DNA of 64,000 bases from an uncultured Clostridia bacterium. Lineage in GTDB: Bacteria > Bacillota > Clostridia > TANB77 > CAG-508. The DNA is taken from positions 118,199 through 182,198 of the forward strand of contig CAOTKV010000002.1 in assembly GCA_948530865.1 (NCBI GenBank), written 5' to 3'. This document shows, piece by piece, positions 32,641 through 42,873 of the stretch. A program made the translations under genes and the position numbers. Each line of letters starts with the position of its first letter. The stretch's first letter is position 1. The notes beneath the pieces were generated by a model, which saw only the letters and a program-made list of their open reading frames with translations, was not told where the DNA came from and did not search any database.

Positions 32641-34368
32641 TTAAATTTTTTTATCTAATATAAGTTTCATTTCTTCTTGTCTTTTTACTTTTTTAGTTGT
32701 TGTTTTTATAAGCTCTTCACTAGTTACAATCAAATATTGTATATGTTTATATCTTGGAAAAGTTGTATTTAATTTTTTTATTTCGCTCCAAATAATTTGA
32801 TGTATTTCTTCTTCGCTTTTTCCACTATATTTTTCTTTTATCATATCTTTACTATATACTACTTTTACAGATAATTTTACATCAGTTTTATCTTTTTCAT
32901 CTGGCATACCAAACACCATTGATTCTTCTACTAGTTCAATTCTATTTACTAAAGTTTCTAGTTCTTCTGGAAAAACTTTTTTACCATTTTTTAAAACTAT
33001 TAAATTTTTATTTCTTCCTGTAATAAATAATCTTCCATTTAAGTCAATATATCCTAAGTCTCCAGTATAGAACCAACCCTCTTTTAAAACTTCGTTTGTT
33101 ATTTCTGGCATTTCATAATAACCAAGCATAACATTTGGTCCTTTTACTCTTATTTCCCCAATTCCTTTTTCATCTTTATTTACAATTTCAATAGTATCAT
33201 TAATCATAGGAACACCAACTGATCCATTTTTCATTACATTATAATTTTCTGCACAAATTACTGGTGATGTTTCACTAAGTCCATATCCTTGAAGAGTTGT
33301 TATTCCTAAATTATTAAATCCTTGTAAAATTTTTGCATCTGCTGGAGCTCCACCAATTATTACAAATCTTAAATCTCCTCCAAGAGCATCCAAAATTTGT
33401 TTAAATAATTTTCTTCTAATATCTATATGTAATTTTAATAAGAAATTGCTTATCTTTGTTACATTTTTTATAAGATTTGTTTTTCCTTGCTTTTCAATTT
33501 CCTTCATTAATGCTTTATAAATAGCTTCCACTAAAACAGGTACTCCAACAAAAACTGATACTTTGTATTCGTTTAAATTTTGTTTTATATATCTTAGTCC
33601 ATCTGGAAATGCTGTTTTTACTCCACATGCAAGCATCATAATTAAACAAGTTGAACCAAAAATATGGTGAAATGGTAAAAATGCAATATTTACATCTGAT
33701 TCTCTAATATCTTCTACTGATTGAAGTGCATATATGTTTGAGGCAATATTTTTTTGAGAAAGCATAACTGCTTTAGATTTTGATGTTGTTCCTGAAGTAA
33801 ATAATAATATATTCATTATATTTTCATCAATTTTAGCATTTAGAAAATCTATATTTCCTTCTTCAATTAATTCTTCACCTTTTTTCATAAGTTCTTTAAA
33901 ACATCTATATCCACTTTTTTCATTCATACAAATATATTCTGTTAAATTAGTATTATTGTTCTTTTTTATTTGATTAATTTCTTCTATTAGTTTCTCATCA
34001 AAAATTATACAATCTGCTTTACTTCTAATTAAAGAATTTTCGAGTTCATCATATTGTAAGTCCTTATCTAGTGGAACTGAAACAATTCCTCCTAGAAGAT
34101 TTGACAAATGAGCAATTACCCACTCGTATCTATTTCTTCCAATTATAGCTACTCTTTTTCCTTTAAGATCTAAATTATATAATGCTGTGCCAAATTTATT
34201 AATATCTTCAAGTAATCTTTTATAAGTTACATTCTCATATTCTACATCTTTATTCTCTTTATGCTTTATAACAAATGCAATATTTTCAGAATATTTTTGG
34301 ACAGAATTATAAACAATTTCCTTAATATTGTTAAATTCTTTTACATCAAAAATTTTTTCATTTTTCAT
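32641..34368 (-). CDS. Long-chain acyl-CoA/acyl-ACP ligase (AMP-binding), paralogue 1
   Basis: 575 residues. ANL-superfamily motifs: LLFTSGTTSKSKAVMLS (P-loop), GYGLSETSPV, YTGDLGYIDLNGRLFITGR and the C-terminal lysine in TTTKKVKRQEEMK. It activates fatty acids with ATP, probably forming acyl-CoA. It lies after the terminator of the fatty-acid operon with its own promoter. A TetR-type dyad (AGACTAGTTGGTCA) sits at 34459. The other paralogues at 42866 and 51038 carry the same kind of site. Confidence 0.9.
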   Translation of the reverse strand: MKNEKIFDVKEFNNIKEIVYNSVQKYSENIAFVIKHKENKDVEYENVTYKRLLEDINKFGTALYNLDLKGKRVAIIGRNRYEWVIAHLSNLLGGIVSVPLDKDLQYDELENSLIRSKADCIIFDEKLIEEINQIKKNNNTNLTEYICMNEKSGYRCFKELMKKGEELIEEGNIDFLNAKIDENIMNILLFTSGTTSKSKAVMLSQKNIASNIYALQSVEDIRESDVNIAFLPFHHIFGSTCLIMMLACGVKTAFPDGLRYIKQNLNEYKVSVFVGVPVLVEAIYKALMKEIEKQGKTNLIKNVTKISNFLLKLHIDIRRKLFKQILDALGGDLRFVIIGGAPADAKILQGFNNLGITTLQGYGLSETSPVICAENYNVMKNGSVGVPMINDTIEIVNKDEKGIGEIRVKGPNVMLGYYEMPEITNEVLKEGWFYTGDLGYIDLNGRLFITGRNKNLIVLKNGKKVFPEELETLVNRIELVEESMVFGMPDEKDKTDVKLSVKVVYSKDMIKEKYSGKSEEEIHQIIWSEIKKLNTTFPRYKHIQYLIVTSEELIKTTTKKVKRQEEMKLILDKKI

Positions 34369-34458
34369 ATTTTCTCTCCAACTTTACTTTGTATTATATA
34401 CAAAATAATTTTATATTTTCTAATATTATTTATATCATAAAAAGTATAAAAAATCACT

Positions 34459-34472
34459 AGACTAGTTGGTCA
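34459..34472. promoter_or_regulatory. TGGTCA dyad upstream of ligase 1
   Basis: AGACTAGTTGGTCA, about 90 bp upstream of the ATG at 34368. It matches the sites at 44647, 44668 and 53434 in the TGGTCA half and in AC at positions 3-4 in three of four. Confidence 0.6.
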
Positions 34473-34515
34473 GTATAAAATAATGTATTATTAAATTCTA
34501 TTCCATCTAAAGTAA

Positions 34516-34552
34516 AAAACTAGATATGGTAATATTTTACATATCTAGTTTT
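34516..34552 (-). terminator. Terminator of the fatty-acid operon
   Basis: AAAACTAGATATG and complement around 11 nt, T-tract on the minus strand. It separates fabI from ligase 1. Confidence 0.75.
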
Positions 34553-34592
34553 ATCTATATTTTAACTATACATATTTAATCACATCTAAAAA

Positions 34593-35366
34593 TTATACAC
34601 CCATTATATTATATCCGCTATCTGCATAAATTACTTGACCAGTAATACTATCAGCCATACTACTTAATAAAAATGTTGCTACATTTCCTACTTGAATTGT
34701 TGTTACATTTCTATGTAGTGGTGATTTTTCCTCAACAACAGTTAATATTGAAGAGAAATCTTTAATTCCTTTAGCAGATAATGTTTTTATAGGTCCTGCT
34801 GATACTGCATTTACTCTTATTCCTTCTTTTCCTAAATTTTCAGCTAAATATCTAACACTTGATTCTAAAGCAGCTTTTGCAACTCCCATTACATTATAAC
34901 CTTCTAAAACTTTTGTAGATCCATGATATGTTAAAGTAATTAAACTTGCATTTTCATTTAACATATCTAATTCTTTTGCCATTCTTGAAGCAAGCACAAA
35001 TGAATATGCACTTACATCGTTTGCATGATTAAATCCTTCTCTACTTGTGAAAATAAAATCATTATGCAAATCTTCTGTATTAGCATGTGCTACTGCATGA
35101 ACTATTCCATCTATTTTTCCATTTTCTTCTTTTATTTTAGTAAAAGTTTCTTTTACTAATTCATCTTCAGAAGCACCATTTAAAACATATGCCTTACTTC
35201 CTTCAAACTCACTTATTAATTCCTCTATTTTTTCTTTATTATCTTCGCCCATATAAGTGAATATCAGTTGTGCTCCATTATCATATGCAGATTTTGCAAT
35301 TCCAAAAGCAATACTCCATTTATTTCTAATTCCCATTATTAATATTTTTTTGTTTTCTAATAACAT
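34593..35366 (-). CDS. fabI: Enoyl-ACP reductase
   Basis: 257 residues, last step of fatty-acid elongation (NADH/NADPH-dependent). The FabI spacing Tyr-x6-Lys is present in GYNVMGVAKAAL and NAVSAGPIKTLSAKGI follows; the N-terminal nucleotide motif is MGIRNKWSIAFGIA. It is the last gene of the FAS-II operon, 14 bp after accA. Confidence 0.96.
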   Translation of the reverse strand: MLLENKKILIMGIRNKWSIAFGIAKSAYDNGAQLIFTYMGEDNKEKIEELISEFEGSKAYVLNGASEDELVKETFTKIKEENGKIDGIVHAVAHANTEDLHNDFIFTSREGFNHANDVSAYSFVLASRMAKELDMLNENASLITLTYHGSTKVLEGYNVMGVAKAALESSVRYLAENLGKEGIRVNAVSAGPIKTLSAKGIKDFSSILTVVEEKSPLHRNVTTIQVGNVATFLLSSMADSITGQVIYADSGYNIMGV

Positions 35367-35380
35367 ATTTTCCTCCTAAA

Positions 35381-36181
35381 TTATTTTAAATTTACAAATT
35401 CTCCCATTTTTCTAAATTTTTGATATCTTTCCTCTACAATTTCACTTTCTGATTTATCTTGAAATTCTGAAATTGATTTTACAATTTCTTTTTTTAAGCA
35501 TTTACAAATTTCATGAAATGCATTATCAGATGAAGTTTCTTTTATTATTTTATCAATTACTTTCAAATCATACAAATCTTTTGCAGTTAATTTCATTTTT
35601 TCTGCCGCCTCCTTTACTCTTGAAGAGTCTTTCCATAAAATACTACTATATCCTTCTGGTGAAAGAATTGAGTATATAGCATTTTCTAACATGAATATTT
35701 TATTACCAACACTAATTGCTAAAGCTCCTCCACTTGAGCCTTCACCAATTACTATTGCAATAACTGGAACTTTTAATTTTGCCATTTCAAACATTGATTT
35801 TGCAATAGCTTCTCCCTGACCTCTCTCTTCTGCACCAATTCCAGGATAAGCGCCTTTTGTATCCACAAAAGTAATCACTGGTCTTTTAAACTTTTCAGCT
35901 TGTTTCATAAATCTTATTGCCTTTCTATAACTTTCAGGATTTGGCATTCCAAAATTTCTTTCTATATTTTCTTTTGTATTTCTTCCTTTTTGCTGAGCAA
36001 TAATTGTAAAATTCTGTTTACCAATTTTAGCCAATCCACAAACAATAGACTTATCATCTTTAAAATTTCTATCACCATGAAGTTCAATAAATTCATCAAA
36101 AATATTTTCAATATATTCAATTGCAGTCTTTCTTTTTGGATTTCTTGCAATTTCAACCTTTTCCCATGCAGTTAAACTCAT
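35381..36181 (-). CDS. accA: Acetyl-CoA carboxylase carboxyltransferase alpha subunit
   Basis: 266 residues, somewhat short for the family (about 315), missing part of the N-terminal extension. Core motifs FVDTKGAYPGIGAEERGQ and VIGEGSSGGALAI form the CoA-carboxybiotin site with AccD. It makes malonyl-CoA for fatty-acid synthesis, and lies 20 bp downstream of accD. Confidence 0.95.
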   Translation of the reverse strand: MSLTAWEKVEIARNPKRKTAIEYIENIFDEFIELHGDRNFKDDKSIVCGLAKIGKQNFTIIAQQKGRNTKENIERNFGMPNPESYRKAIRFMKQAEKFKRPVITFVDTKGAYPGIGAEERGQGEAIAKSMFEMAKLKVPVIAIVIGEGSSGGALAISVGNKIFMLENAIYSILSPEGYSSILWKDSSRVKEAAEKMKLTAKDLYDLKVIDKIIKETSSDNAFHEICKCLKKEIVKSISEFQDKSESEIVEERYQKFRKMGEFVNLK

Positions 36182-36201
36182 TCTCTTTCACCCCTTACTA
36201 T

Positions 36202-37044
36202 CTAATTGGTCATATGATATTTAATTAATTTTGAAAGTATTTCTTTCAAATCTTTTCTTTCAACTATTTTATCAATAAAACCATGTTCTAACAGAAATTC
36301 AGCTGTTTGAAAACCTTCTGGCAATTTTTCTCCAATAGTTTGTTCTATAACTCTTTGACCTGCAAATCCTATCATTGCTTTAGGCTCTGATATTATAATA
36401 TCTCCTAGACTTGCAAAAGACGCTGTAACTCCACCATATGTTGGATCTGTTAAAACAGAAATATATAATAATCCAGCCTCATCTAATTTAGTTAATGCTG
36501 ATGTTGTTTTTGCCATTTGCATTAATGATATAATTCCTTCTTGCATTCTTGCCCCACCTGAAACAGAAAAAATTATTAACGGGAATTTCTTTTCTATTGC
36601 CTGTTCTATTGCATATGTGATTTTCTCTCCAACAACACTTCCCATGCTTCCCATTAAAAATCCACTATCCATTATACAAATTACTACATCTTCACCATTT
36701 ATTTTTCCAGTTCCACAAGCTACTGCTTCTTCAAGCCCTGTTTTCTCTCTTAATGCTTTTAACTTCCTTGTATAATCTTCCATTTCTAATGGATTACTTG
36801 TTTCTATATTTAGTTCAAATCTTTTATATGTTCCTTCATCAATTATTTGTTCTAATCTTCTATTGATATGCATTCTAAAATAGTGACCACAATTAGGACA
36901 AATATTCATATTACTCCAAAGTGATTCTTTATATATTATTTCTTTACATCCATCACATTTTATCCATTTTCCAACTGGAATATCTATTCTGTTTGGTTTA
37001 TTCTTTGGAGACGGATCTCTCTTTTTTATCTTATCAACAATCAT
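36202..37044 (-). CDS. accD: Acetyl-CoA carboxylase carboxyltransferase beta subunit
   Basis: 280 residues. N-terminal zinc ribbon with Cys30, Cys33, Cys49 and Cys52 (CDGC, CPNC), then the crotonase-type core SVSGGARMQEGIISLMQMAKT and PTYGGVTASFASLGD. It partners with AccA, and starts 14 bp after accC. Confidence 0.96.
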   Translation of the reverse strand: MIVDKIKKRDPSPKNKPNRIDIPVGKWIKCDGCKEIIYKESLWSNMNICPNCGHYFRMHINRRLEQIIDEGTYKRFELNIETSNPLEMEDYTRKLKALREKTGLEEAVACGTGKINGEDVVICIMDSGFLMGSMGSVVGEKITYAIEQAIEKKFPLIIFSVSGGARMQEGIISLMQMAKTTSALTKLDEAGLLYISVLTDPTYGGVTASFASLGDIIISEPKAMIGFAGQRVIEQTIGEKLPEGFQTAEFLLEHGFIDKIVERKDLKEILSKLIKYHMTN

Positions 37045-37058
37045 TTTCTAACACCTTC

Positions 37059-38396
37059 TTAAAATAACATTTTTTCTATAAATGATGTATCAAAGTTTCC
37101 TCTGATAAAATCTGGATTTTTAATAATTTCAAATAAAAAGTCTCTATTGGTTTCTATTCCATCAATTACAAGTTCTTCTAACGCCCTTTTCATCTTTGCA
37201 ATCGCTTCATTTCTTGTATTTCCAAAAACTATTATTTTTGCAAGCATTGAATCATAATATGGTGGTATTGTATAGCCATCATAAATGCTTGAATCAATTC
37301 TTACACCATTTCCACCAGGTAAATTAAGTCCTGTAATTTTTCCAGGGCATGGCATAAAATTCTTATTTGGATTTTCTGCATTTATTCTACATTCAATAGA
37401 ATGACCTTTAAAATTAATATCTTTTTGCTTAAATTTCAACTTTTCTCCAGCTGCGATTTTTATTTGTTCTTTTACAATATCAACTCCTGTTCTCATTTCA
37501 GTAATTGGATGTTCAACTTGAATTCTAGTATTCATTTCCATAAAATAAAAATTTTTGTCACTATCAACTAGAAATTCTACTGTTCCACAACTTGTATAAT
37601 CAGCAGCTTTTGCAGCTCTAACTGCAGCTTCTCCCATTTTATTTCTTAATTTTTCATCAATTGCAGTTGATGGAGTTTCCTCAATTACCTTTTGATGTTT
37701 TCTTTGTATTGAACAATCTCTTTCTCCTAAATGTACAACATTTCCATGTTCATCCGCTAAAATTTGAATTTCAACATGTCTTGGATTTTTTACAAATTTT
37801 TCAATATAGATTTCATCATCATTAAAAGATATTTTTGCCTCTTGTTTTACAATATTATAATTAGTTTCAAGTTCATCACTATTATTTACTATTCTGATTC
37901 CCTTTCCACCACCACCAGCTGCTGCTTTCAACATTATTGGATAACCAATTTTCTCTGCAACATTTATTGCATCTTTTATACCTTTTACACTTCCATCTGA
38001 ACCTGGTATTACAGGAACACCAGCTTTTTTCATCATATTTTTTGAATTAGATTTATTTCCAAGCAAATCAATTACTTCACTTGTTGGACCAATAAATTTT
38101 ATATTGGATTCTTTGCATATTCTTGCAAACTGTGAGTTTTCAGACAAAAAACCAAATCCTGGATGAATACTATCACTTCCTGTTATATATGCAGCTTCAA
38201 TTATATTTTTAATATTCAAATAACTTTTATTAGAAGGAGCAGGACCTATACAAACTGCTTCATCAGCAAGTTTTGTATGTAATGCATCTTTATCTGCTTC
38301 TGAATAAATTGCAACTGTTTTTATATTCATTTCTTTGCAAGCTCTAATAATTCTAACTGCAATTTCTCCACGATTTGCTATTAGTATTTTATTCAT
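37059..38396 (-). CDS. accC: Biotin carboxylase subunit of acetyl-CoA carboxylase
   Basis: 445 residues, normal length. ATP-grasp core with KAAAGGGGKGIRIV, ERDCSIQRKHQKVIEE, EMNTRIQVEHPITEM (conserved Arg/Glu) and NANAENPN-type loop CRINAENPNKNFMP. It carboxylates biotin on AccB with ATP and bicarbonate. It lies 9 bp downstream of fabZ. Confidence 0.97.
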   Translation of the reverse strand: MNKILIANRGEIAVRIIRACKEMNIKTVAIYSEADKDALHTKLADEAVCIGPAPSNKSYLNIKNIIEAAYITGSDSIHPGFGFLSENSQFARICKESNIKFIGPTSEVIDLLGNKSNSKNMMKKAGVPVIPGSDGSVKGIKDAINVAEKIGYPIMLKAAAGGGGKGIRIVNNSDELETNYNIVKQEAKISFNDDEIYIEKFVKNPRHVEIQILADEHGNVVHLGERDCSIQRKHQKVIEETPSTAIDEKLRNKMGEAAVRAAKAADYTSCGTVEFLVDSDKNFYFMEMNTRIQVEHPITEMRTGVDIVKEQIKIAAGEKLKFKQKDINFKGHSIECRINAENPNKNFMPCPGKITGLNLPGGNGVRIDSSIYDGYTIPPYYDSMLAKIIVFGNTRNEAIAKMKRALEELVIDGIETNRDFLFEIIKNPDFIRGNFDTSFIEKMLF

Positions 38397-38405
38397 ATTT
38401 TCCTC

Positions 38406-38831
38406 CTATCCAATTACAGCAAATGTTAATTCTCCTTTAGCTGCAATTTTTCCATCAACTGTTGCTACTGCTTCTCCAACACCAATTGGGCCTTTTCTTT
38501 TTATAATCTTAACTTCTAACTTTAACTTATCTCCTGGTAAGACCATTTTTTTAAATTTCATTTTATCAATTCCACCAAATAAAGCATTTTTTCCTTTATT
38601 CTCTTCCATTGAAAGAATTGCAACAGCACCAGCTTGAGCTAAACTTTCTGTTATTAAAACACCTGGCATAATTGGATTTCCAGGAAAATGTCCTTTAAAA
38701 TACCATTCTTCTGCATCAACATTTTTATATGCAATACAACTTTCTCCTGGAACATATTCTTCAACTTCATCAATCATCAAAAATGGTTCTCTTTGAGGAA
38801 TAATATTTTTAATCTCTTCTTTATCTAACAT
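38406..38831 (-). CDS. fabZ: 3-hydroxyacyl-ACP dehydratase
   Basis: 141 residues, hotdog fold. The catalytic His is in GHFPGNPIMPGVLITESLAQAGA together with the catalytic Glu. N-terminal LPQREPFL-type motif reads IIPQREPFLMIDEV. It dehydrates 3-hydroxyacyl-ACP in each cycle. Confidence 0.96.
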   Translation of the reverse strand: MLDKEEIKNIIPQREPFLMIDEVEEYVPGESCIAYKNVDAEEWYFKGHFPGNPIMPGVLITESLAQAGAVAILSMEENKGKNALFGGIDKMKFKKMVLPGDKLKLEVKIIKRKGPIGVGEAVATVDGKIAAKGELTFAVIG

Positions 38832-38874
38832 TTCTTATCCTTTCTAAAATTTATTGTACATCCTAAATTTCATT

Positions 38875-39327
38875 CTAAACAATTCTAAATAAAGGCTTTC
38901 CATAGTCAACTGTTTCTCCATCTTTTACAAGGATTTCAACAATTTTGCCTTCATATTCTGATTCAATTTCATTCATTAATTTCATTGCTTCTATTATACA
39001 AAGTACAGTTCCCTTTTTTACTATACTTCCAACTTCAACATATGGGTTGCTATCTGGTGATGGTTTCATATAAAAAGTTCCAATCATTGGGGATTTTACA
39101 ATATTACCTTCTTCTGTTATTTCCTTTTGTTCATTTTTAGAAATATCACTACTATTGCTATGAAATTCTTCTTTAACAATTTGTTCTTCTAGATTTGTTA
39201 CAACAACTTGTTTTCCATTGTTTTTTTCCATTTTGATTTTTATACCATCTGGAAATTCTATATCAAGTGATGTTAGTTTTGAATTTCCCATATCATCCAT
39301 TAATTGTTTTATCTTTTCATATTCCAT
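38875..39327 (-). CDS. accB: Biotin carboxyl carrier protein
   Basis: 150 residues. Variable Glu/Lys linker (40-75), then a biotinyl domain with CIIEAMKLMNEIESEYEG; Lys116 is the biotin attachment site. The N-terminal start is MEYEKIKQLMDDM. Biotinylated by the BirA encoded upstream in the same operon. Confidence 0.96.
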   Translation of the reverse strand: MEYEKIKQLMDDMGNSKLTSLDIEFPDGIKIKMEKNNGKQVVVTNLEEQIVKEEFHSNSSDISKNEQKEITEEGNIVKSPMIGTFYMKPSPDSNPYVEVGSIVKKGTVLCIIEAMKLMNEIESEYEGKIVEILVKDGETVDYGKPLFRIV

Positions 39328-39340
39328 TATAGCATTCCTC

Positions 39341-40579
39341 CTAATTTTTATATTTCTTTAAAATAATACTTGCATTATGACCACCAAATCCTAATGAATT
39401 AGACATTACAATATTTAGTTCTTTCTTTATAGCTTTATTTGGTACTATATCCAAATCACATTCTTCATCTTTTTCTTTATAATTAATTGTTGGTGGCACT
39501 AAATTATTTTCAAGTGCTTTTGTACAAATAATAGCTTCAATAGCTCCAGCAGCTCCTAATAAATGGCCTGTATTTCCCTTTGTTGAGCTAACTTTTACAT
39601 TCTTATAATCTTCCTTAAAAATTAATTTTACAGCTTTTGTTTCTGTACTATCATTTAAGTGTGTTGAAGTTCCATGAGCATTTATATAATCAATATCAAG
39701 AGCATTTATTTTAGCATCTTCAATTGCTCTTTCCATTGCTCTCACAGCTCCTTTAGCTTCAGGATCTGGTGATGTAATATGATATGCATCTGATGTAGCT
39801 CCATACCCAACTACTTCAGCATATATTTTTGCTCCTCTTTTTTGGGCATGTTCTAATTCTTCCAAAACTATAACTCCTGAACCTTCTCCCATTATAAAAC
39901 CGCTTCTCTCTTTATCAAATGGAATACTTGCTCTTAATTTATCAGTTCCAGTACATAATGCTTTCATATTTTCAAATCCAGCTATACCTAATTCACATAT
40001 AGCTGCTTCTGTTCCACCAGCAAGAATTACTGTTTCATAACCAGATTTAATATTTCTATAAGCTTCTCCAATTGCATGTGTAGATGATGCACATGCAGTA
40101 ACAATTGAAACTGATTCTCCTTTTAATCCTAAATCCATAGCTACATTTCCAGCTGGCATATTTGCAATTGCCATTGGTATAAACATTGGAGAAATTCTAT
40201 TAGCACCTTTTTCAAACTTAACTTGACATTGATTTTCAATTGTTATTAATCCACCGATTCCAGAACCAATAAATATTCCAACATTATTATAATCTGTATT
40301 TTCTTCTGTAATTCCACTATCTTTTAGTGCTTCTCGTGCTGCAATCAAGGCAAATTGAGAACTTCTATCTAATCTTTTTGATTGTTTTACATCTAAATAT
40401 TTTGAAGCATCGTAATCTTTAACTTCAGCAACTAATTTTGTTTTTAAATTACTATTATCAAATAAAGTAATCTCATCTATTCCACATTTTCCATTCTCTA
40501 TTCCAGCCCAAGTACTATGAACGTCATTTCCAATTGGATTAATTGTTCCTAATCCAGTTATTACAACTCTCTTTTCCAT
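39341..40579 (-). CDS. fabF: 3-oxoacyl-ACP synthase II
   Basis: 412 residues. Catalytic triad Cys163 (VTACASSTHAIG), His in NAHGTSTHLNDSTE and His in KGNTGHLLGAAG. It elongates acyl-ACP with malonyl-ACP. No fabH or acpP is present in the operon, so initiation and the carrier protein must come from elsewhere. Confidence 0.97.
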   Translation of the reverse strand: MEKRVVITGLGTINPIGNDVHSTWAGIENGKCGIDEITLFDNSNLKTKLVAEVKDYDASKYLDVKQSKRLDRSSQFALIAAREALKDSGITEENTDYNNVGIFIGSGIGGLITIENQCQVKFEKGANRISPMFIPMAIANMPAGNVAMDLGLKGESVSIVTACASSTHAIGEAYRNIKSGYETVILAGGTEAAICELGIAGFENMKALCTGTDKLRASIPFDKERSGFIMGEGSGVIVLEELEHAQKRGAKIYAEVVGYGATSDAYHITSPDPEAKGAVRAMERAIEDAKINALDIDYINAHGTSTHLNDSTETKAVKLIFKEDYKNVKVSSTKGNTGHLLGAAGAIEAIICTKALENNLVPPTINYKEKDEECDLDIVPNKAIKKELNIVMSNSLGFGGHNASIILKKYKN

Positions 40580-40623
40580 TTAATTTATCTCCTTTTATTT
40601 TTTATAGTTTATTGAAAGTTAAA

Positions 40624-41358
40624 CTACATTAACATTCCGCCATCAATATTAATAACTTGCCCTGTAACATAACTACTGTCACTTGATGCTAAAAACTTAA
40701 CAACATTAGCAACATCTTCTGCTGTTCCTTCTCTTCTTAAAGGAATTTGATCTAATATTTTTTCTTTAGTTTCATCTTTTAAAACATCTGTCATATCTGT
40801 TCTAATAAATCCAGGTGCAACAGCATTTACAAGAATATTTCTACTTGCAAGTTCTTTAGCTAAACTTTTTGTAAATCCAATTATTCCTGCTTTTGATGCA
40901 GCATAATTTGCCTGTCCTGCATTTCCTGAAATTCCTACTACTGAAGCAAGATTTATAATTCTTCCACATCTTGCTTTCATCATATATGAAGAAACATTCT
41001 TACTCATATTAAAAGTTCCACATAGATTTACATCTATAACCTTTTTAAAATCTTCTTCTTTCATTCTAAGCAATAACATATCTTTTGTTATACCAGCATT
41101 GTTTACAAGTACATCTATTTTGCCAAATTTCTCTATTGTTTCTTTGGTAATTCTTTCAGAATCCTCAAAATTAGATACATCTCCTTCTACAATTAAACAA
41201 GAAACATTATAACTTTCTATTTCTTCTTTTATTTTTATAACTTCGTCATTTTCTTTTCTACAATTTAAGCTAATATCAAAACCATTTTTAGCTAAAGTAA
41301 TTGCAATTTGTTTTCCAATTCCGCGTGACGCCCCAGTAATTAAAGCAACTTTATTCAT
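40624..41358 (-). CDS. fabG: 3-oxoacyl-ACP reductase
   Basis: 244 residues from MNKVALITGASRGIGKQ; the start follows GGAGGGAAAA, whereas a TTG 12 bp earlier does not have a spaced site. SDR motifs: TGASRGIG, NNAG, Ser in NLASVVGISG and YAASKAG. It overlaps the end of fabD by 8 bp. Confidence 0.96.
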   Translation of the reverse strand: MNKVALITGASRGIGKQIAITLAKNGFDISLNCRKENDEVIKIKEEIESYNVSCLIVEGDVSNFEDSERITKETIEKFGKIDVLVNNAGITKDMLLLRMKEEDFKKVIDVNLCGTFNMSKNVSSYMMKARCGRIINLASVVGISGNAGQANYAASKAGIIGFTKSLAKELASRNILVNAVAPGFIRTDMTDVLKDETKEKILDQIPLRREGTAEDVANVVKFLASSDSSYVTGQVINIDGGMLM

Positions 41359-42295
41359 TTTTCCCTCCAACTGAAATTTGATTTAATGTATTTTTTAGTG
41401 AATCAACATTATTGATATTATACACATTAAAATCTTTATTTACTTTTTTCACAAATCCTGATAATGTTTTTCCAGGTCCTATTTCTATGAATGTATCAAT
41501 TCCCATATCTATCATTGTTTTTAAACTCTGTTCAAATTTTACAGGATTTATTATATGTGCTGATAAAATACTTTTTATATCATCATTTTCTAAATATTCT
41601 TTGCCATCAATATTTTTTATAACTTTTGACTCAAAAGAATTAATACTTATATTTTCAAGTTCCTTTTTTAATTCTATTGATGCTTCTTTTAGCATTTTAG
41701 TATGAAATGGTCCTGATGTTTTTAACTCAATTGCTCTTTTGGCACCTAATTCTTTAGCTTTCTCCATAGCTTCTACTACTGCTTCTTTTTCCCCTGAAAT
41801 AACAATTTGACCTGGACAATTAAAATTAGCAGGAGCTACAAAACCGCTTTTTACATCATTACAAACTTTAAACACACTATCTTCATCAAGTCCTAAAATA
41901 GCAGACATACTCCAATTTCCTTTTGGGCATAATTCTTGCATTAATTCGCCTCTTTTTTTTACAATTTGAACTCCGTCTTCAAAAGATATCGCTCCACTAT
42001 TTATTAAAGCAGAATATTCACCTAAACTTAATCCACATGATGCTACTACTTCAATATTTTCTTTTTTTAATAGTTCTAATATTGCAAAACTCATTGTTAA
42101 TATACAAATTTGAGTATTTTTTGTTTGACTCAAAACATCTTCTGAAGAATTAAATGTAATATCTGCAACATCTACATCTGTTAATTGTTTTACTCTCTTA
42201 TACACATTTCTATATTCTTCATATTCATCATATAAATCCTTTCCCATTCCAACACTTTGAGCGCCTTGTCCTGGGAATAAAAATCCTATTTTCAT
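41351..42295 (-). CDS. fabD: Malonyl-CoA:ACP transacylase
   Basis: 314 residues. FLFPGQGAQSVGMGKDL and the active-site Ser in SCGLSLGEYSALI, with His in SGPFHTKML. It loads malonyl groups on ACP. Separated from birA by 2 bp. Confidence 0.96.
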   Translation of the reverse strand: MKIGFLFPGQGAQSVGMGKDLYDEYEEYRNVYKRVKQLTDVDVADITFNSSEDVLSQTKNTQICILTMSFAILELLKKENIEVVASCGLSLGEYSALINSGAISFEDGVQIVKKRGELMQELCPKGNWSMSAILGLDEDSVFKVCNDVKSGFVAPANFNCPGQIVISGEKEAVVEAMEKAKELGAKRAIELKTSGPFHTKMLKEASIELKKELENISINSFESKVIKNIDGKEYLENDDIKSILSAHIINPVKFEQSLKTMIDMGIDTFIEIGPGKTLSGFVKKVNKDFNVYNINNVDSLKNTLNQISVGGKNE

Positions 42296-42297
42296 TA

Positions 42298-42873
42298 TTA
42301 TTCTCCTAATCTTTTTTCTAACATATTACAAAATTCACTTATAATAAGATAATTATCAATATCTATATTAAATTCATTTTTTATTGATGTTGATATATCT
42401 TTTATTTCTTCTGAAATTTCATTTTGATTAGTATTTATTCCAATTCCTATTACTAAATCTTTTACTCTATTTCCTTGAAGTTTTGTTTCAGTTAATATTC
42501 CACCAACTTTTTTATTATTTATAATAAGATCATTTGGTAATTTTATATCAATATCTATTTGATACATCTTTTTAAAAATTTCTACCAAAATTTCTGCAAT
42601 ATCATATGTTAAATTGTCTAATTTACTAATATCGCAATTTGGAAAAAGTACAGTTGAAAATGCTATATTATTATTTTTTTCTGTGTGCCATACTCTTCCA
42701 TGTGTTCCAATACCTGAAGTTTGAATATTTGTAATAATTAAACTTCCATTTTCTATATTGTTATTTTCTATTTTTCTCCAAGCTTCTTTTTGTGTAGAAT
42801 CTATTGTTTCATAATAAAAAATATTTCTACCAATAAACTTTGTAAGTAAATTTTCAAAATTAATTTTATTCAA
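42298..42873 (-). CDS. birA: Biotin-protein ligase, catalytic form without DNA-binding domain
   Basis: 191 residues, so the HTH repressor domain of bifunctional BirA is absent. GIGTHGRVWHTEK corresponds to the biotinyl-AMP loop, and KLPNDLIINNKKVGGILTE carries the catalytic lysine motif. It biotinylates AccB. The TTG start lies after AGAGGAG and overlaps the ligase stop by 8 bp. Its place in the FAS operon fits its substrate. Confidence 0.92.
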   Translation of the reverse strand: MNKINFENLLTKFIGRNIFYYETIDSTQKEAWRKIENNNIENGSLIITNIQTSGIGTHGRVWHTEKNNNIAFSTVLFPNCDISKLDNLTYDIAEILVEIFKKMYQIDIDIKLPNDLIINNKKVGGILTETKLQGNRVKDLVIGIGINTNQNEISEEIKDISTSIKNEFNIDIDNYLIISEFCNMLEKRLGE